Of a stretch of DNA of 5,445 nt, positions 1 to 4,006 are shown in pieces. This DNA is from Deltaproteobacteria bacterium (GTDB lineage Bacteria > Desulfobacterota > Desulfarculia > Adiutricales > JAGVGV01): positions 1 through 5,445 of the forward strand of contig JADFXS010000206.1 of assembly GCA_015233515.1 (NCBI GenBank), in the 5' to 3' direction. Position 1 is the stretch's first letter. Every line of letters begins with the position of its first letter. Position numbers and translations under genes: made by a program. The notes under the pieces were generated by a model that made no database searches, was not told the DNA's origin, and was given only the letters and a program-made list of their open reading frames with translations.

Positions 1-2
1 GT

Positions 3-125
3 CTTCTCGAAAACAGTGGATGGCTGATGATTTATGACCTATCCGGCGATGATCACGACCATGGACAAATCAATGCACTTCCGGTTGATTTCAGGAGGAC
101 CAACTGTTGTTCGCAAAAACCATAA
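3..125 (+). CDS. Possible 3' end of an unidentified gene (partial)
   Basis: A plus-strand reading frame is open from the window edge to a TAA at 123-125 and gives about 40 residues, beginning LLENSGWLMIYDLSG and ending RRTNCCSQKP. The other two plus frames close within about 40 bases. The stretch reads like an ordinary polar C-terminus (DDHDHG, CC) but matches no family I recognise. It would converge on the minus-strand gene ending at 150, with about 24 bases between them and no clear terminator hairpin. A 40-codon open frame can occur by chance, so this is only a candidate and its start lies outside the window. Confidence 0.3.
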   Translation, partial: LLENSGWLMIYDLSGDDHDHGQINALPVDFRRTNCCSQKP

Positions 126-149
126 TGCCCAGTATTATTCAATATTTAT

Positions 150-581
150 TTAATCAGCCAGACCTCTCCCCGCGACAAAATTGTTGGTGAAATACTTTGT
201 CCGTATTTGTCCGGCTTCTTCTTCAATCCAGCGTTCAATCCCGATCTTTTTTATCCGGCAAAGGTTGTAGACTTTAATGTTGTGAGGGCGCAAAGCAGCC
301 ATATCAGCCACCGGCGCTAAAAAGGCGCAAGGGAACTCATCACAGTCGCAGCAAAATTCCACGCCTTTGGCTTTGACGCAATCGAGGGTCGCACACCCCT
401 GCGGTAGATGAACATGCTTTCCGTCCTGTTGACGACAGCCCTTGCAGGCTATTTCTTCCAATGGCCAACCATAGCTGTCATTCAGTACTGCCGCGATGCT
501 GCTTGACAAATTGTCTTCGTAAATTATGCAGTTGAAACAGTCTAATCCACAAGGCGACGTCAAAGCTTGCTTGTCCTTCAT
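150..581 (-). CDS. DUF3795 family cysteine-rich protein
   Basis: This 143-residue protein has the cysteine layout of DUF3795. It begins with CGLDCFNC (Cys11, 15, 18), followed by CKGCR (Cys46, 49), Cys63 and Cys68, then KGVEFCCDCDEFPC (Cys77, 78, 80, 85), and a basic C-terminal half with one more Cys108. The family has no established function that I know of. The clustered cysteines suggest a metal or Fe-S site, which is inference. There is no signal peptide or membrane segment, so it is probably cytoplasmic. The ATG at 581 is supported by GGAGG four bases upstream on the minus strand, and the length is normal for a short family member. It appears monocistronic, with no minus-strand gene close upstream and a possible convergent gene below. 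Confidence 0.85.
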   Translation of the reverse strand: MKDKQALTSPCGLDCFNCIIYEDNLSSSIAAVLNDSYGWPLEEIACKGCRQQDGKHVHLPQGCATLDCVKAKGVEFCCDCDEFPCAFLAPVADMAALRPHNIKVYNLCRIKKIGIERWIEEEAGQIRTKYFTNNFVAGRGLAD

Positions 582-773
582 AATTCCTCCGTATAAAGAT
601 ATACACCTCAGCCGCAGCCTTCAAAAGTCGCATCCTATAAAGTCCGAGACTTCCCCCGCAGTCGGCTGCGATGACCAGATATTTTATCATGGGCATGGCC
701 TCAAAAATGCAATTTACCTTAACAAAAAATTAAACAAGGATAGGGCCGCTCAAAATAGCATCTACTAAAATAT

Positions 774-805
774 AAAAAAAATCGGCATCGAACCGGCGAA
801 TGGCC
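774..805 (-). terminator. Orphan intrinsic terminator on the minus strand
   Basis: Read on the minus strand, GGCCATTCG can pair with CGATGCC around a six-base loop CCGGTT, giving seven pairs with two bulged bases. It is followed by G and then A plus a run of eight T (complement of 774-781). This is the form of a Rho-independent terminator. No minus-strand gene is visible between it and position 1035, so the transcript it would end is unknown. It could serve a small RNA or antisense transcription from the gene at 1036. The stem is bulged, so the call is moderate. Confidence 0.4.
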
Positions 806-940
806 TTCTCTAAACATTATTATGGAATGATGTTTTATTACCAGTACCAAGATCGATATTAGCAGAAATTAATTATCTAATCAATTTATCATTTAATATA
901 AAAAAATAACGTTTTATCAAAAATAGAAAAAATTAATACC

Positions 941-951
941 AAAGGAGGTGA
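941..951 (+). promoter_or_regulatory. Perfect Shine-Dalgarno without a matching long gene
   Basis: AAAGGAGGTGA is fully complementary to the 3' end of 16S rRNA. The only starts at usable spacing are a TTG at 958 (TTG AGA TAG, two codons) and, too close, a GTG at 948 (11 codons to TAA). The next gene starts 85 bases later with its own GGAGG. The site may serve a minimal upstream frame in the leader of that gene, be a relic, or be chance in a purine-rich stretch. Confidence 0.35.
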
Positions 952-1035
952 GACGTTTTGAGATAGGAAAAAACATCCAATAACTCGACAAATAGGAAAT
1001 TCTTACCTATTAAACTCTATCCGATGGAGGAAAAT

Positions 1036-1545
1036 ATGACTGTTTCTTCAGTTTCAACCAGCAATACCTTAAGTCAAGTCGACTCTTCACAAGCGCAGCA
1101 AGGCCGGAAGTATTTCCAACAACTGGCCCAAGCCCTCCAGAAAGGAGATTTGGCGGGAGCCCAAAAGGCTTTTGCCGCCCTTCAGGCCGCCAAACCTAAA
1201 GATCAGGATGGCAACGACCAAGTTAATAATGATCAAAGCGGCTCTAAGGGGACCTCTTCTTTTGCCTCCGATATGGACAATCTTTCCAAAGCCCTGGACT
1301 CGGGAGATCTTAAAGCGGCTCAAGAAGCTTTTGCGAAAGTTCAACAGGACATGAAATCCCGACCCCATGGCGGTCATCATCCCAAGGTAGAGGGCTCTTC
1401 CCAAACATCCACGGCGACCGTGGTCACCGGGGCAAATTCGAACGACAATTCCGTCGGCACCACCACCGACAGCAGTACCGGGACAAGCCTGGATGCCGAT
1501 CTTGCCAATGCCGACGTCGGCCAAAATGTAGATATTTACACCTGA
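1036..1545 (+). CDS. Hypothetical protein with two GDL-AQ-AFA helical repeats
   Basis: This 169-residue protein begins MTVSSVSTSN. The ATG at 1036 is chosen over the one at 1024 because GGAGG at 1026-1030 lies five bases before it and the 1024 codon overlaps that site. Two copies of one repeat are visible: residues 30-50 (LAQALQKGDLAGAQKAFAALQ) and 83-103 (LSKALDSGDLKAAQEAFAKVQ), 53 residues apart. Each looks like a short amphipathic helix pair. The linker (about 51-80) is polar and Asp/Asn/Gln-rich. The tail after 106 has HGGHH and then a long Ser/Thr/Gly/Asn/Asp-rich, probably disordered stretch ending NVDIYT. There is no signal peptide or membrane segment. I recall similar repeat proteins, unnamed, in several proteobacterial and acidobacterial genomes, but no function. 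It stands alone, followed by a hairpin and the aroF promoter. Confidence 0.8.
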   Translation: MTVSSVSTSNTLSQVDSSQAQQGRKYFQQLAQALQKGDLAGAQKAFAALQAAKPKDQDGNDQVNNDQSGSKGTSSFASDMDNLSKALDSGDLKAAQEAFAKVQQDMKSRPHGGHHPKVEGSSQTSTATVVTGANSNDNSVGTTTDSSTGTSLDADLANADVGQNVDIYT

Positions 1546-1565
1546 GAAAGAAACCTTGACCCGGC

Positions 1566-1588
1566 CTGGAGGGGAGTAATACCTCCAG
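1566..1588 (+). terminator. Hairpin after the repeat protein gene (weak terminator)
   Basis: CTGGAGG (1566-1572) and CCTCCAG (1582-1588) form a perfect seven-pair stem with a nine-base loop, 21 bases after the stop at 1545. No T run follows, so it may be a Rho-assisted or RNA-stabilising 3' end rather than a true intrinsic terminator. Confidence 0.35.
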
Positions 1589-1664
1589 ACCTTGCTCAAC
1601 GGTCAATTTATTTGCTACCTAACTCGGTCATATCATATGCTATCGATACTCCGGAAAAAACAAC

Positions 1665-1692
1665 TTGACATATTGAAAACAAGGGTTATAGT
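1665..1692 (+). promoter_or_regulatory. Sigma-70 type promoter for the aroF leader
   Basis: A perfect -35 box TTGACA (1665-1670) is followed after 16 bases by TATAGT (1687-1692), five of six matches to TATAAT. Transcription would start near 1699-1700. This is the best promoter in the window and lies just upstream of the first aromatic leader peptide. I see no comparable promoter between the two leader peptides, so one long leader RNA of about 500 bases is the simplest reading. Confidence 0.75.
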
Positions 1693-1723
1693 TAGAGGCA
1701 TGAACAATAAAGGTACAAAAACA

Positions 1724-1834
1724 ATGCGTTTTTACAGCCGGTCCAAGGGGCTTCAGATCACAGGTCTGATTTCCGATAGGAACTATTTTTTTTATTTTGG
1801 GTATCGTAGCTCAACGGTGGGTGTCAAGGCTTGA
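1724..1834 (+). CDS. Aromatic leader peptide 1 (Phe/Tyr) of the aroF attenuator
   Basis: A 36-residue reading frame starts at ATG 1724 and ends at TGA 1832-1834. Codons 21-27 (1784-1804) read Tyr-Phe-Phe-Tyr-Phe-Gly-Tyr, six aromatics in seven, and the peptide then finishes RSSTVGVKA. MRFYS near the start adds two more aromatics. AAAGG (1709-1713) lies ten bases before the ATG, a modest ribosome site. The in-frame ATG at 1700 coincides with the predicted transcript start, so it is less likely. The frame sits between a strong promoter and an intrinsic terminator. The control codons lie nine bases before a segment able to unmake that terminator. Such peptides act by ribosome stalling when charged tRNA is scarce, as in pheA and trp leaders; the product itself needs no function. 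The amino acid signal would be Phe and Tyr, with no Trp codon. Confidence 0.8.
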   Translation: MRFYSRSKGLQITGLISDRNYFFYFGYRSSTVGVKA

Positions 1835-1874
1835 AGGTCTAACCGCTAAAAGCCGATTTCCAGAAGCCCACCGT
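1814..1874 (+). promoter_or_regulatory. Antiterminator pairing of attenuator 1
   Basis: ACGGTGGG (1814-1821) is perfectly complementary to CCCACCGT (1867-1874), with a further G-U pair possible at 1822/1866. The downstream half overlaps the 5' arm of the terminator at 1861-1897, so the two structures exclude each other. A ribosome stalled on codons 1784-1804 would leave 1814-1821 free to pair, whereas one at the stop 1832-1834 would partly cover it. A possible upstream partner is only a weak CGATA/TATCG stem (1774-1778 / 1802-1806) around the control codons. Confidence 0.7.
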
Positions 1875-1904
1875 CGAACCCCGACCGTGGGCTTCTGAAT
1901 TTTT
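1861..1904 (+). terminator. Intrinsic terminator of attenuator 1
   Basis: CAGAAGCCCAC (1861-1871) pairs perfectly with GTGGGCTTCTG (1887-1897). After one C-C mismatch the stem continues GTCG/CGAC (1873-1876 / 1882-1885) around loop AACCC. Five T residues follow at 1900-1904. It begins 26 bases after the stop of leader peptide 1. Confidence 0.85.
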
Positions 1905-1925
1905 ATGCTATGGAAAATGGAACAG

Positions 1926-2075
1926 ATGAGCCAAAACGTTTTTTTATCTCCGAACAATCGAATATCCCGCTCGCTTAGGAGCCGCCCTTCCGACGCCGAC
2001 CTCCGACCGGCCTACCCTGGTTTCGGTTTTTATTTTTATTATTGGAGAACCGTTTCGGTGGGCGCGGTGTATTGA
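1926..2075 (+). CDS. Aromatic leader peptide 2 (Phe/Tyr/Trp) of the aroF attenuator
   Basis: A 49-residue frame from ATG 1926 ends at TGA 2073-2075. Near the end, at 2022-2045, the codons read Phe-Gly-Phe-Tyr-Phe-Tyr-Tyr-Trp, seven aromatics in eight, followed by RTVSVGAVY. This tail resembles that of leader peptide 1 (RSSTVGVKA), which suggests a duplication. In-frame ATGs at 1917 and 1905 could extend it to 52 or 56 residues. None of the three has a strong ribosome site (GGA at 1919-1921 or 1912-1914), so the start is uncertain. The N-terminal part is Arg/Ser/Pro-rich and unremarkable. The frame lies directly downstream of terminator 1 and upstream of terminator 2 and the DAHP synthase. The presence of codons for all three aromatic amino acids suits control of the common pathway's first enzyme. 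Confidence 0.8.
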   Translation: MSQNVFLSPNNRISRSLRSRPSDADLRPAYPGFGFYFYYWRTVSVGAVY

Positions 2076-2112
2076 CCTAAGCATAAAAAATTAATCCGCA
2101 AAAGGCCCGCCG
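2010..2112 (+). promoter_or_regulatory. Protector and antiterminator pairings of attenuator 2
   Basis: Three segments can be named. Segment 1 is GCCTACC (2010-2016), just before the aromatic codons. Segment 2 is CGGTGGGC (2056-2063), ten bases after the Trp codon. Segment 3 is GCCCGCCG (2105-2112), overlapping the 5' arm of terminator 2. Segment 1 pairs with segment 2 over seven positions (one G-U). Segment 2 pairs with segment 3 over eight (one G-U). The latter prevents the terminator. This is the classic 1:2, 2:3, 3:4 logic of the trp leader. It was found by eye and not folded thermodynamically. Confidence 0.65.
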
Positions 2113-2134
2113 CTCCCAGAACGACGGGCCTTTT
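2100..2134 (+). terminator. Intrinsic terminator of attenuator 2
   Basis: AAAAGGCCCG (2100-2109) pairs perfectly with CGGGCCTTTT (2125-2134) around a 15-base loop, and more T-rich sequence follows (CATTTTCAT). It begins 24 bases after the stop of leader peptide 2 and ends 67 bases before the start codon of the DAHP synthase, so it must be passed for expression. Confidence 0.85.
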
Positions 2135-2201
2135 CATTTTCATAATCGGAATAAATTTTTCTACCTGATAACGAATTTTCAAAAGACGAGGAGGATGGGT
2201 C

Positions 2202-3266
2202 GTGATTGTCATAATGAAAGTTGGAGCCACTACGGAAATGATCGGAAGAGTAAAAAGAGTGATTGAAGCCGAGGGCGTCAGGCCGCATGAAGTTCCCAGC
2301 GAGAACCGAATGGTTATGAATGTCATCGGCAATGTCCCGGATGTAATCGGTCTGGAATTAAAAGTAAAAGATATGGAAGGCGTCAAGGACGTGAAAACCG
2401 TCTCCATGCCTTACCGATTTGTCAGCCGGGAATTTAAAGAGGAAGATACCGTAATCGATGTGGGGGGCGTGCTCATCGGTGGTAAAAATTTGACCGTGAT
2501 TGCCGGACCTTGCGCCGTGGAAACCGAAGAGCAGACTTTGGAGATCGCTCATGCCGTCAAGCGGGCCGGAGCGAACGTGTTCCGGGGAGGGGCGTTCAAG
2601 CCGCGCACGGATCCAAATTCGTTTCAGGGGCTTGGTGAAAGAGGACTGGAAATTCTTAGCCGGGTTCGCCAAGAAACCGGCCTGCCCGTAGTTACCGAAA
2701 TTATGGATACCGACAATTTTGAACTGGTCGAAGCCTATACCGATATCCTACAAATCGGCACCAGAAATATGCAGAATTTCAGCCTGCTGAGGCGCGCCGG
2801 AAAAGCCCGCAAACCCGTCATCCTCAAACGTGGTCTGGCCAATACCTTGGAAGAATGGCTGATGTCGGCCGAATATATTGTTGAAGGCGGGAACAGCCAC
2901 GTCATATTATGTGAACGAGGGATTCGGACCATGAGCACGCATAGCCGGAATACCTTGGATTTACATAGTGTCTTGGCCGGACATTTAGAAACACATCTGC
3001 CGATCATCGTCGACCCCAGCCATGCCGCCGGGAAGCGTTACCAGGTAATCCCTCTCGCTTTGGCCGCCATGAGTGTCGGCGCCAATGGGATCATGGTCGA
3101 AGTCCATAACGCCCCGGAAAACGCCCTGTGTGACGGTCCCCAATCGCTGCGCTTGAACGAGTTCGCGGATCTGATGACCAAATGCCGGCAGGCCGCTGAA
3201 TTGGGAGGGAAAACGCTGTTTTCCATCGGGGAAAACGAGCCGGGACGTTTGCTCTCGGTCAACTGA
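2202..3266 (+). CDS. aroF: 3-deoxy-7-phosphoheptulonate (DAHP) synthase, type I-beta
   Basis: This cytoplasmic enzyme joins phosphoenolpyruvate and erythrose 4-phosphate to form DAHP, the first step of the shikimate pathway to Phe, Tyr and Trp. The 354 residues fit the Thermotoga/Bacillus type (about 340-360). Residues 1-70 are the ferredoxin-like regulatory domain (MIVIMKVGAT start) that gives feedback control in relatives. From about 95 is the TIM barrel: VIAGPCAVE (98-106), KPRTDPNSFQGLG (133-145), QIGTRNMQN (184-192), LKRG (208-211), CERGIRT (237-243), DPSHAAGKR (271-279) and VEVHNAPENALCDG (299-312). The expected metal ligands are present as Cys104, His274, Glu300 and Asp311. The GTG start at 2202 is seven bases after AGGAGG (2189-2194), and the next ATG (2214) is too far from it. 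Upstream are two tandem aromatic attenuators. The symbol follows common usage for this family; some genomes call it aroG or aroA. Confidence 0.96.
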   Translation: MIVIMKVGATTEMIGRVKRVIEAEGVRPHEVPSENRMVMNVIGNVPDVIGLELKVKDMEGVKDVKTVSMPYRFVSREFKEEDTVIDVGGVLIGGKNLTVIAGPCAVETEEQTLEIAHAVKRAGANVFRGGAFKPRTDPNSFQGLGERGLEILSRVRQETGLPVVTEIMDTDNFELVEAYTDILQIGTRNMQNFSLLRRAGKARKPVILKRGLANTLEEWLMSAEYIVEGGNSHVILCERGIRTMSTHSRNTLDLHSVLAGHLETHLPIIVDPSHAAGKRYQVIPLALAAMSVGANGIMVEVHNAPENALCDGPQSLRLNEFADLMTKCRQAAELGGKTLFSIGENEPGRLLSVN

Positions 3267-3280
3267 AGTTGTCGCTCAAC

Positions 3281-3328
3281 CCTGATTCACCACTTGCGCG
3301 CATTGAGGCGCGCAAGTGGTGAATCAGG
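3281..3328 (+). terminator. Long perfect hairpin after aroF
   Basis: Two 21-base arms (3281-3301 and 3308-3328) are perfect reverse complements around loop ATTGAG. The arm starts CCTGATTCACC and ends TTGCGCGC. It lies 15 bases after the stop codon. Only TTTA follows, so the T tract is short, but the stem is exceptionally stable. It most likely ends the aroF transcript or protects its 3' end. Confidence 0.7.
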
Positions 3329-3408
3329 TTTATAGCCCCGCTTGCAAATGACATCCATTTCGAATACTCTCAAATAATAAAGATAGATTGTATAGAACGG
3401 GGTAATAA

Positions 3409-3460
3409 CCGGCGGAAAGCCGGCCTCAACCATGCCGGCGGACCCGCGGAAACGGGAGGC
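3409..3460 (+). promoter_or_regulatory. Structured GC-rich 5' leader of the DsrE-like gene
   Basis: Several pairings compete just before the gene at 3466. These are hairpin CCGGC/GCCGG (3409-3413 / 3419-3423, loop GGAAA); GCCGGC/GCCGGC (3419-3424 / 3434-3439), which excludes the first; CCCG/CGGG (3443-3446 / 3453-3456); and GCCTC/GAGGC (3423-3427 / 3456-3460), which would cover the ribosome site GGAGG (3455-3459). I could not match it to a known riboswitch class. It may be a translational switch or simply a GC-rich leader. Confidence 0.35.
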
Positions 3461-3465
3461 AAGAG

Positions 3466-3777
3466 ATGAAAGTCCTTTTTATTATCAAGACAGACGACGG
3501 CGAAACCATTTACAACGCCATGCGCTTGGCCAATGTCGGTCTGAAGAAGGGCGACGAGGTAAGTGTTTTTATGCTGGGCAAGGGCGTGATGTTCGAACAG
3601 AGCGGTTCCGCGAACTTCGACGTCATGGGACAAATAAACCAGTTCGGGGGCGAATTTTTTGTCTGAGGCGTCTGCATGAAAGCCCACGGTCTGTCGGCTT
3701 CCAGCAGTTGCCCCATCGCGTGGATGGATGATTTATATGAATTGACGGCCGAGGCGGATAAGGTGCTGACCTTTTAG
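3466..3777 (+). CDS. DsrE-like selenoprotein with in-frame UGA
   Basis: The ATG at 3466 has GGAGG six bases upstream. A naive reading stops at TGA 3664-3666 after 66 residues (ending GGEFFV). The same frame continues GVCMKAHGLSASSSCPIAW and runs to TAG 3775-3777, giving 103 residues. The N-terminus (MKVLFIIKTDDGETIYNAMRLAN, then VSVFMLGKGV) is typical of small DsrE/YchN-like proteins. In that family the segment after 'GG.F' usually carries CGxC followed by MK, with a C-terminal 'MDDLYELT..ADKVLTF'-like helix. The TGA therefore falls on the first cysteine, making Sec67-Gly-Val-Cys70. A SECIS-like hairpin starts directly after it. DsrE-family proteins handle sulfur or act in thiol redox reactions in the cytoplasm; a selenol would fit a redox role, which is inference. 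A simple nonsense mutation is the alternative, but the intact frame beyond and the hairpin argue against it. Confidence 0.85.
3667..3707 (+). promoter_or_regulatory. Bacterial SECIS-like element
   Basis: Immediately after the UGA the RNA can fold as CTGC/GCAG (3672-3675 / 3704-3707), TG/CA (3677-3678 / 3702-3703), AAGCC/GGCTT (3680-3684 / 3696-3700) and AC/GT (3686-3687 / 3693-3694), with apical loop GGTCT (3688-3692). The loop is the same GGUCU seen in the E. coli fdhF SECIS and starts 22 bases after the UGA, close to the 19 of fdhF by my recollection of that sequence. SelB would bind here to deliver Sec-tRNA. Pairs were found by eye and include an A bulge and two mismatches. Confidence 0.75.
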
Positions 3778-3808
3778 CCGGTCATGCTACCGGTGATGCA
3801 ACCGGTGG
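3778..3808 (+). repeat. 12-base tandem repeat after the DsrE-like gene
   Basis: CCGGTCATGCTA is followed directly by CCGGTGATGCAA and then by a diverged third unit starting CCGGTGG. The units also allow hairpins (CCGGT/ACCGG, ACCGGT/ACCGGT). The repeat starts on the base after the TAG stop, in the same frame, so slippage after the gene end is possible. Confidence 0.55.
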
Positions 3809-3845
3809 TTCTCACCCGCCATCAGCAAAAACAAAGGTCATCTCC

Positions 3846-3883
3846 ATCATTGGCCCATAATGGGCCCATAATGGGCCGATGAT
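3846..3883. repeat. Nested palindrome with 11-base direct repeat
   Basis: GGCCCATAATG occurs twice in tandem (3852-3862, 3863-3873), followed by GGCC. Each unit with the next GGCC is itself a palindrome. The whole block, flanked by ATCAT (3846-3850) and ATGAT (3879-3883), forms a near-perfect inverted repeat about 38 bases long. It could be a transcription end shared by the convergent genes or a protein-binding site. No T run follows on either strand. Confidence 0.55.
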
Positions 3884-4006
3884 ATCAAGCGCCCGAAGAC
3901 GATGGGGCGGCAATCCGCTGCCGCCTGAACATGTGGAAGCTCCCCATGGCAAGCCAAGTGGAGCGTGTCCAGACGGCCGATAGATTTACCGCCGGCGAAG
4001 CGGCGA

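Larger units (their letters stand above)
582..1035. other. AT-rich intergenic region between divergent genes
   Basis: About 450 bases hold no convincing gene. The part nearest 582 must contain the upstream control region of the minus-strand DUF3795 gene. From about 690 to 1020 the sequence is much richer in A+T than its neighbours. It contains a minus-strand terminator-like hairpin (774-805), a perfect Shine-Dalgarno at 941-951 with no long frame behind it, and a small hairpin (AATAGG/CCTATT, about 994-1014) in the likely 5' leader of the gene at 1036. I could not pick a promoter with confidence. The short frames here have no family resemblance. Confidence 0.6.
3778..4006. other. Repeat-rich intergenic region between convergent genes
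   Basis: About 230 bases separate the DsrE-like stop from the stop of the minus-strand gene. It holds a 12-base repeat (3778-3808), a nested palindrome (3846-3883) and a GGCGGCA/TGCCGCC hairpin (3906-3912 / 3919-3925, loop ATCCGC). A further CGCCG/CGGCG hairpin lies near 3992-4007, just past the end of the minus gene. None has a clear T run. I see no gene here. Confidence 0.55.

Noticed and set aside
1087..1599. A 170-residue minus-strand frame
   Set aside because: It lies opposite the repeat protein gene, has odd composition and no family pattern, and is a shadow of that gene.
1592..1834. An 80-residue plus-strand gene starting before the promoter
   Set aside because: Most of its first part precedes the predicted transcript start near 1700. 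Only the aromatic-rich end from ATG 1724 makes sense, as a leader peptide.
1800..1880. A tRNA-like gene (GTAGCTCAACGGT resembles a D arm, GTCGAACCCC a T arm)
   Set aside because: No acceptor stem closes and no anticodon arm fits. The same bases are better explained as leader peptide 1, segment 2 and the terminator.
3395..3460. A cyclic-di-GMP (GEMM) or cobalamin riboswitch
   Set aside because: The conserved blocks of those classes that I can recall are not present; only generic GC-rich hairpins are.
3664..3666. The TGA as a disabling nonsense mutation making a pseudogene
   Set aside because: The downstream frame is intact and family-like, the codon replaces a redox Cys, and a SECIS-like hairpin follows directly.
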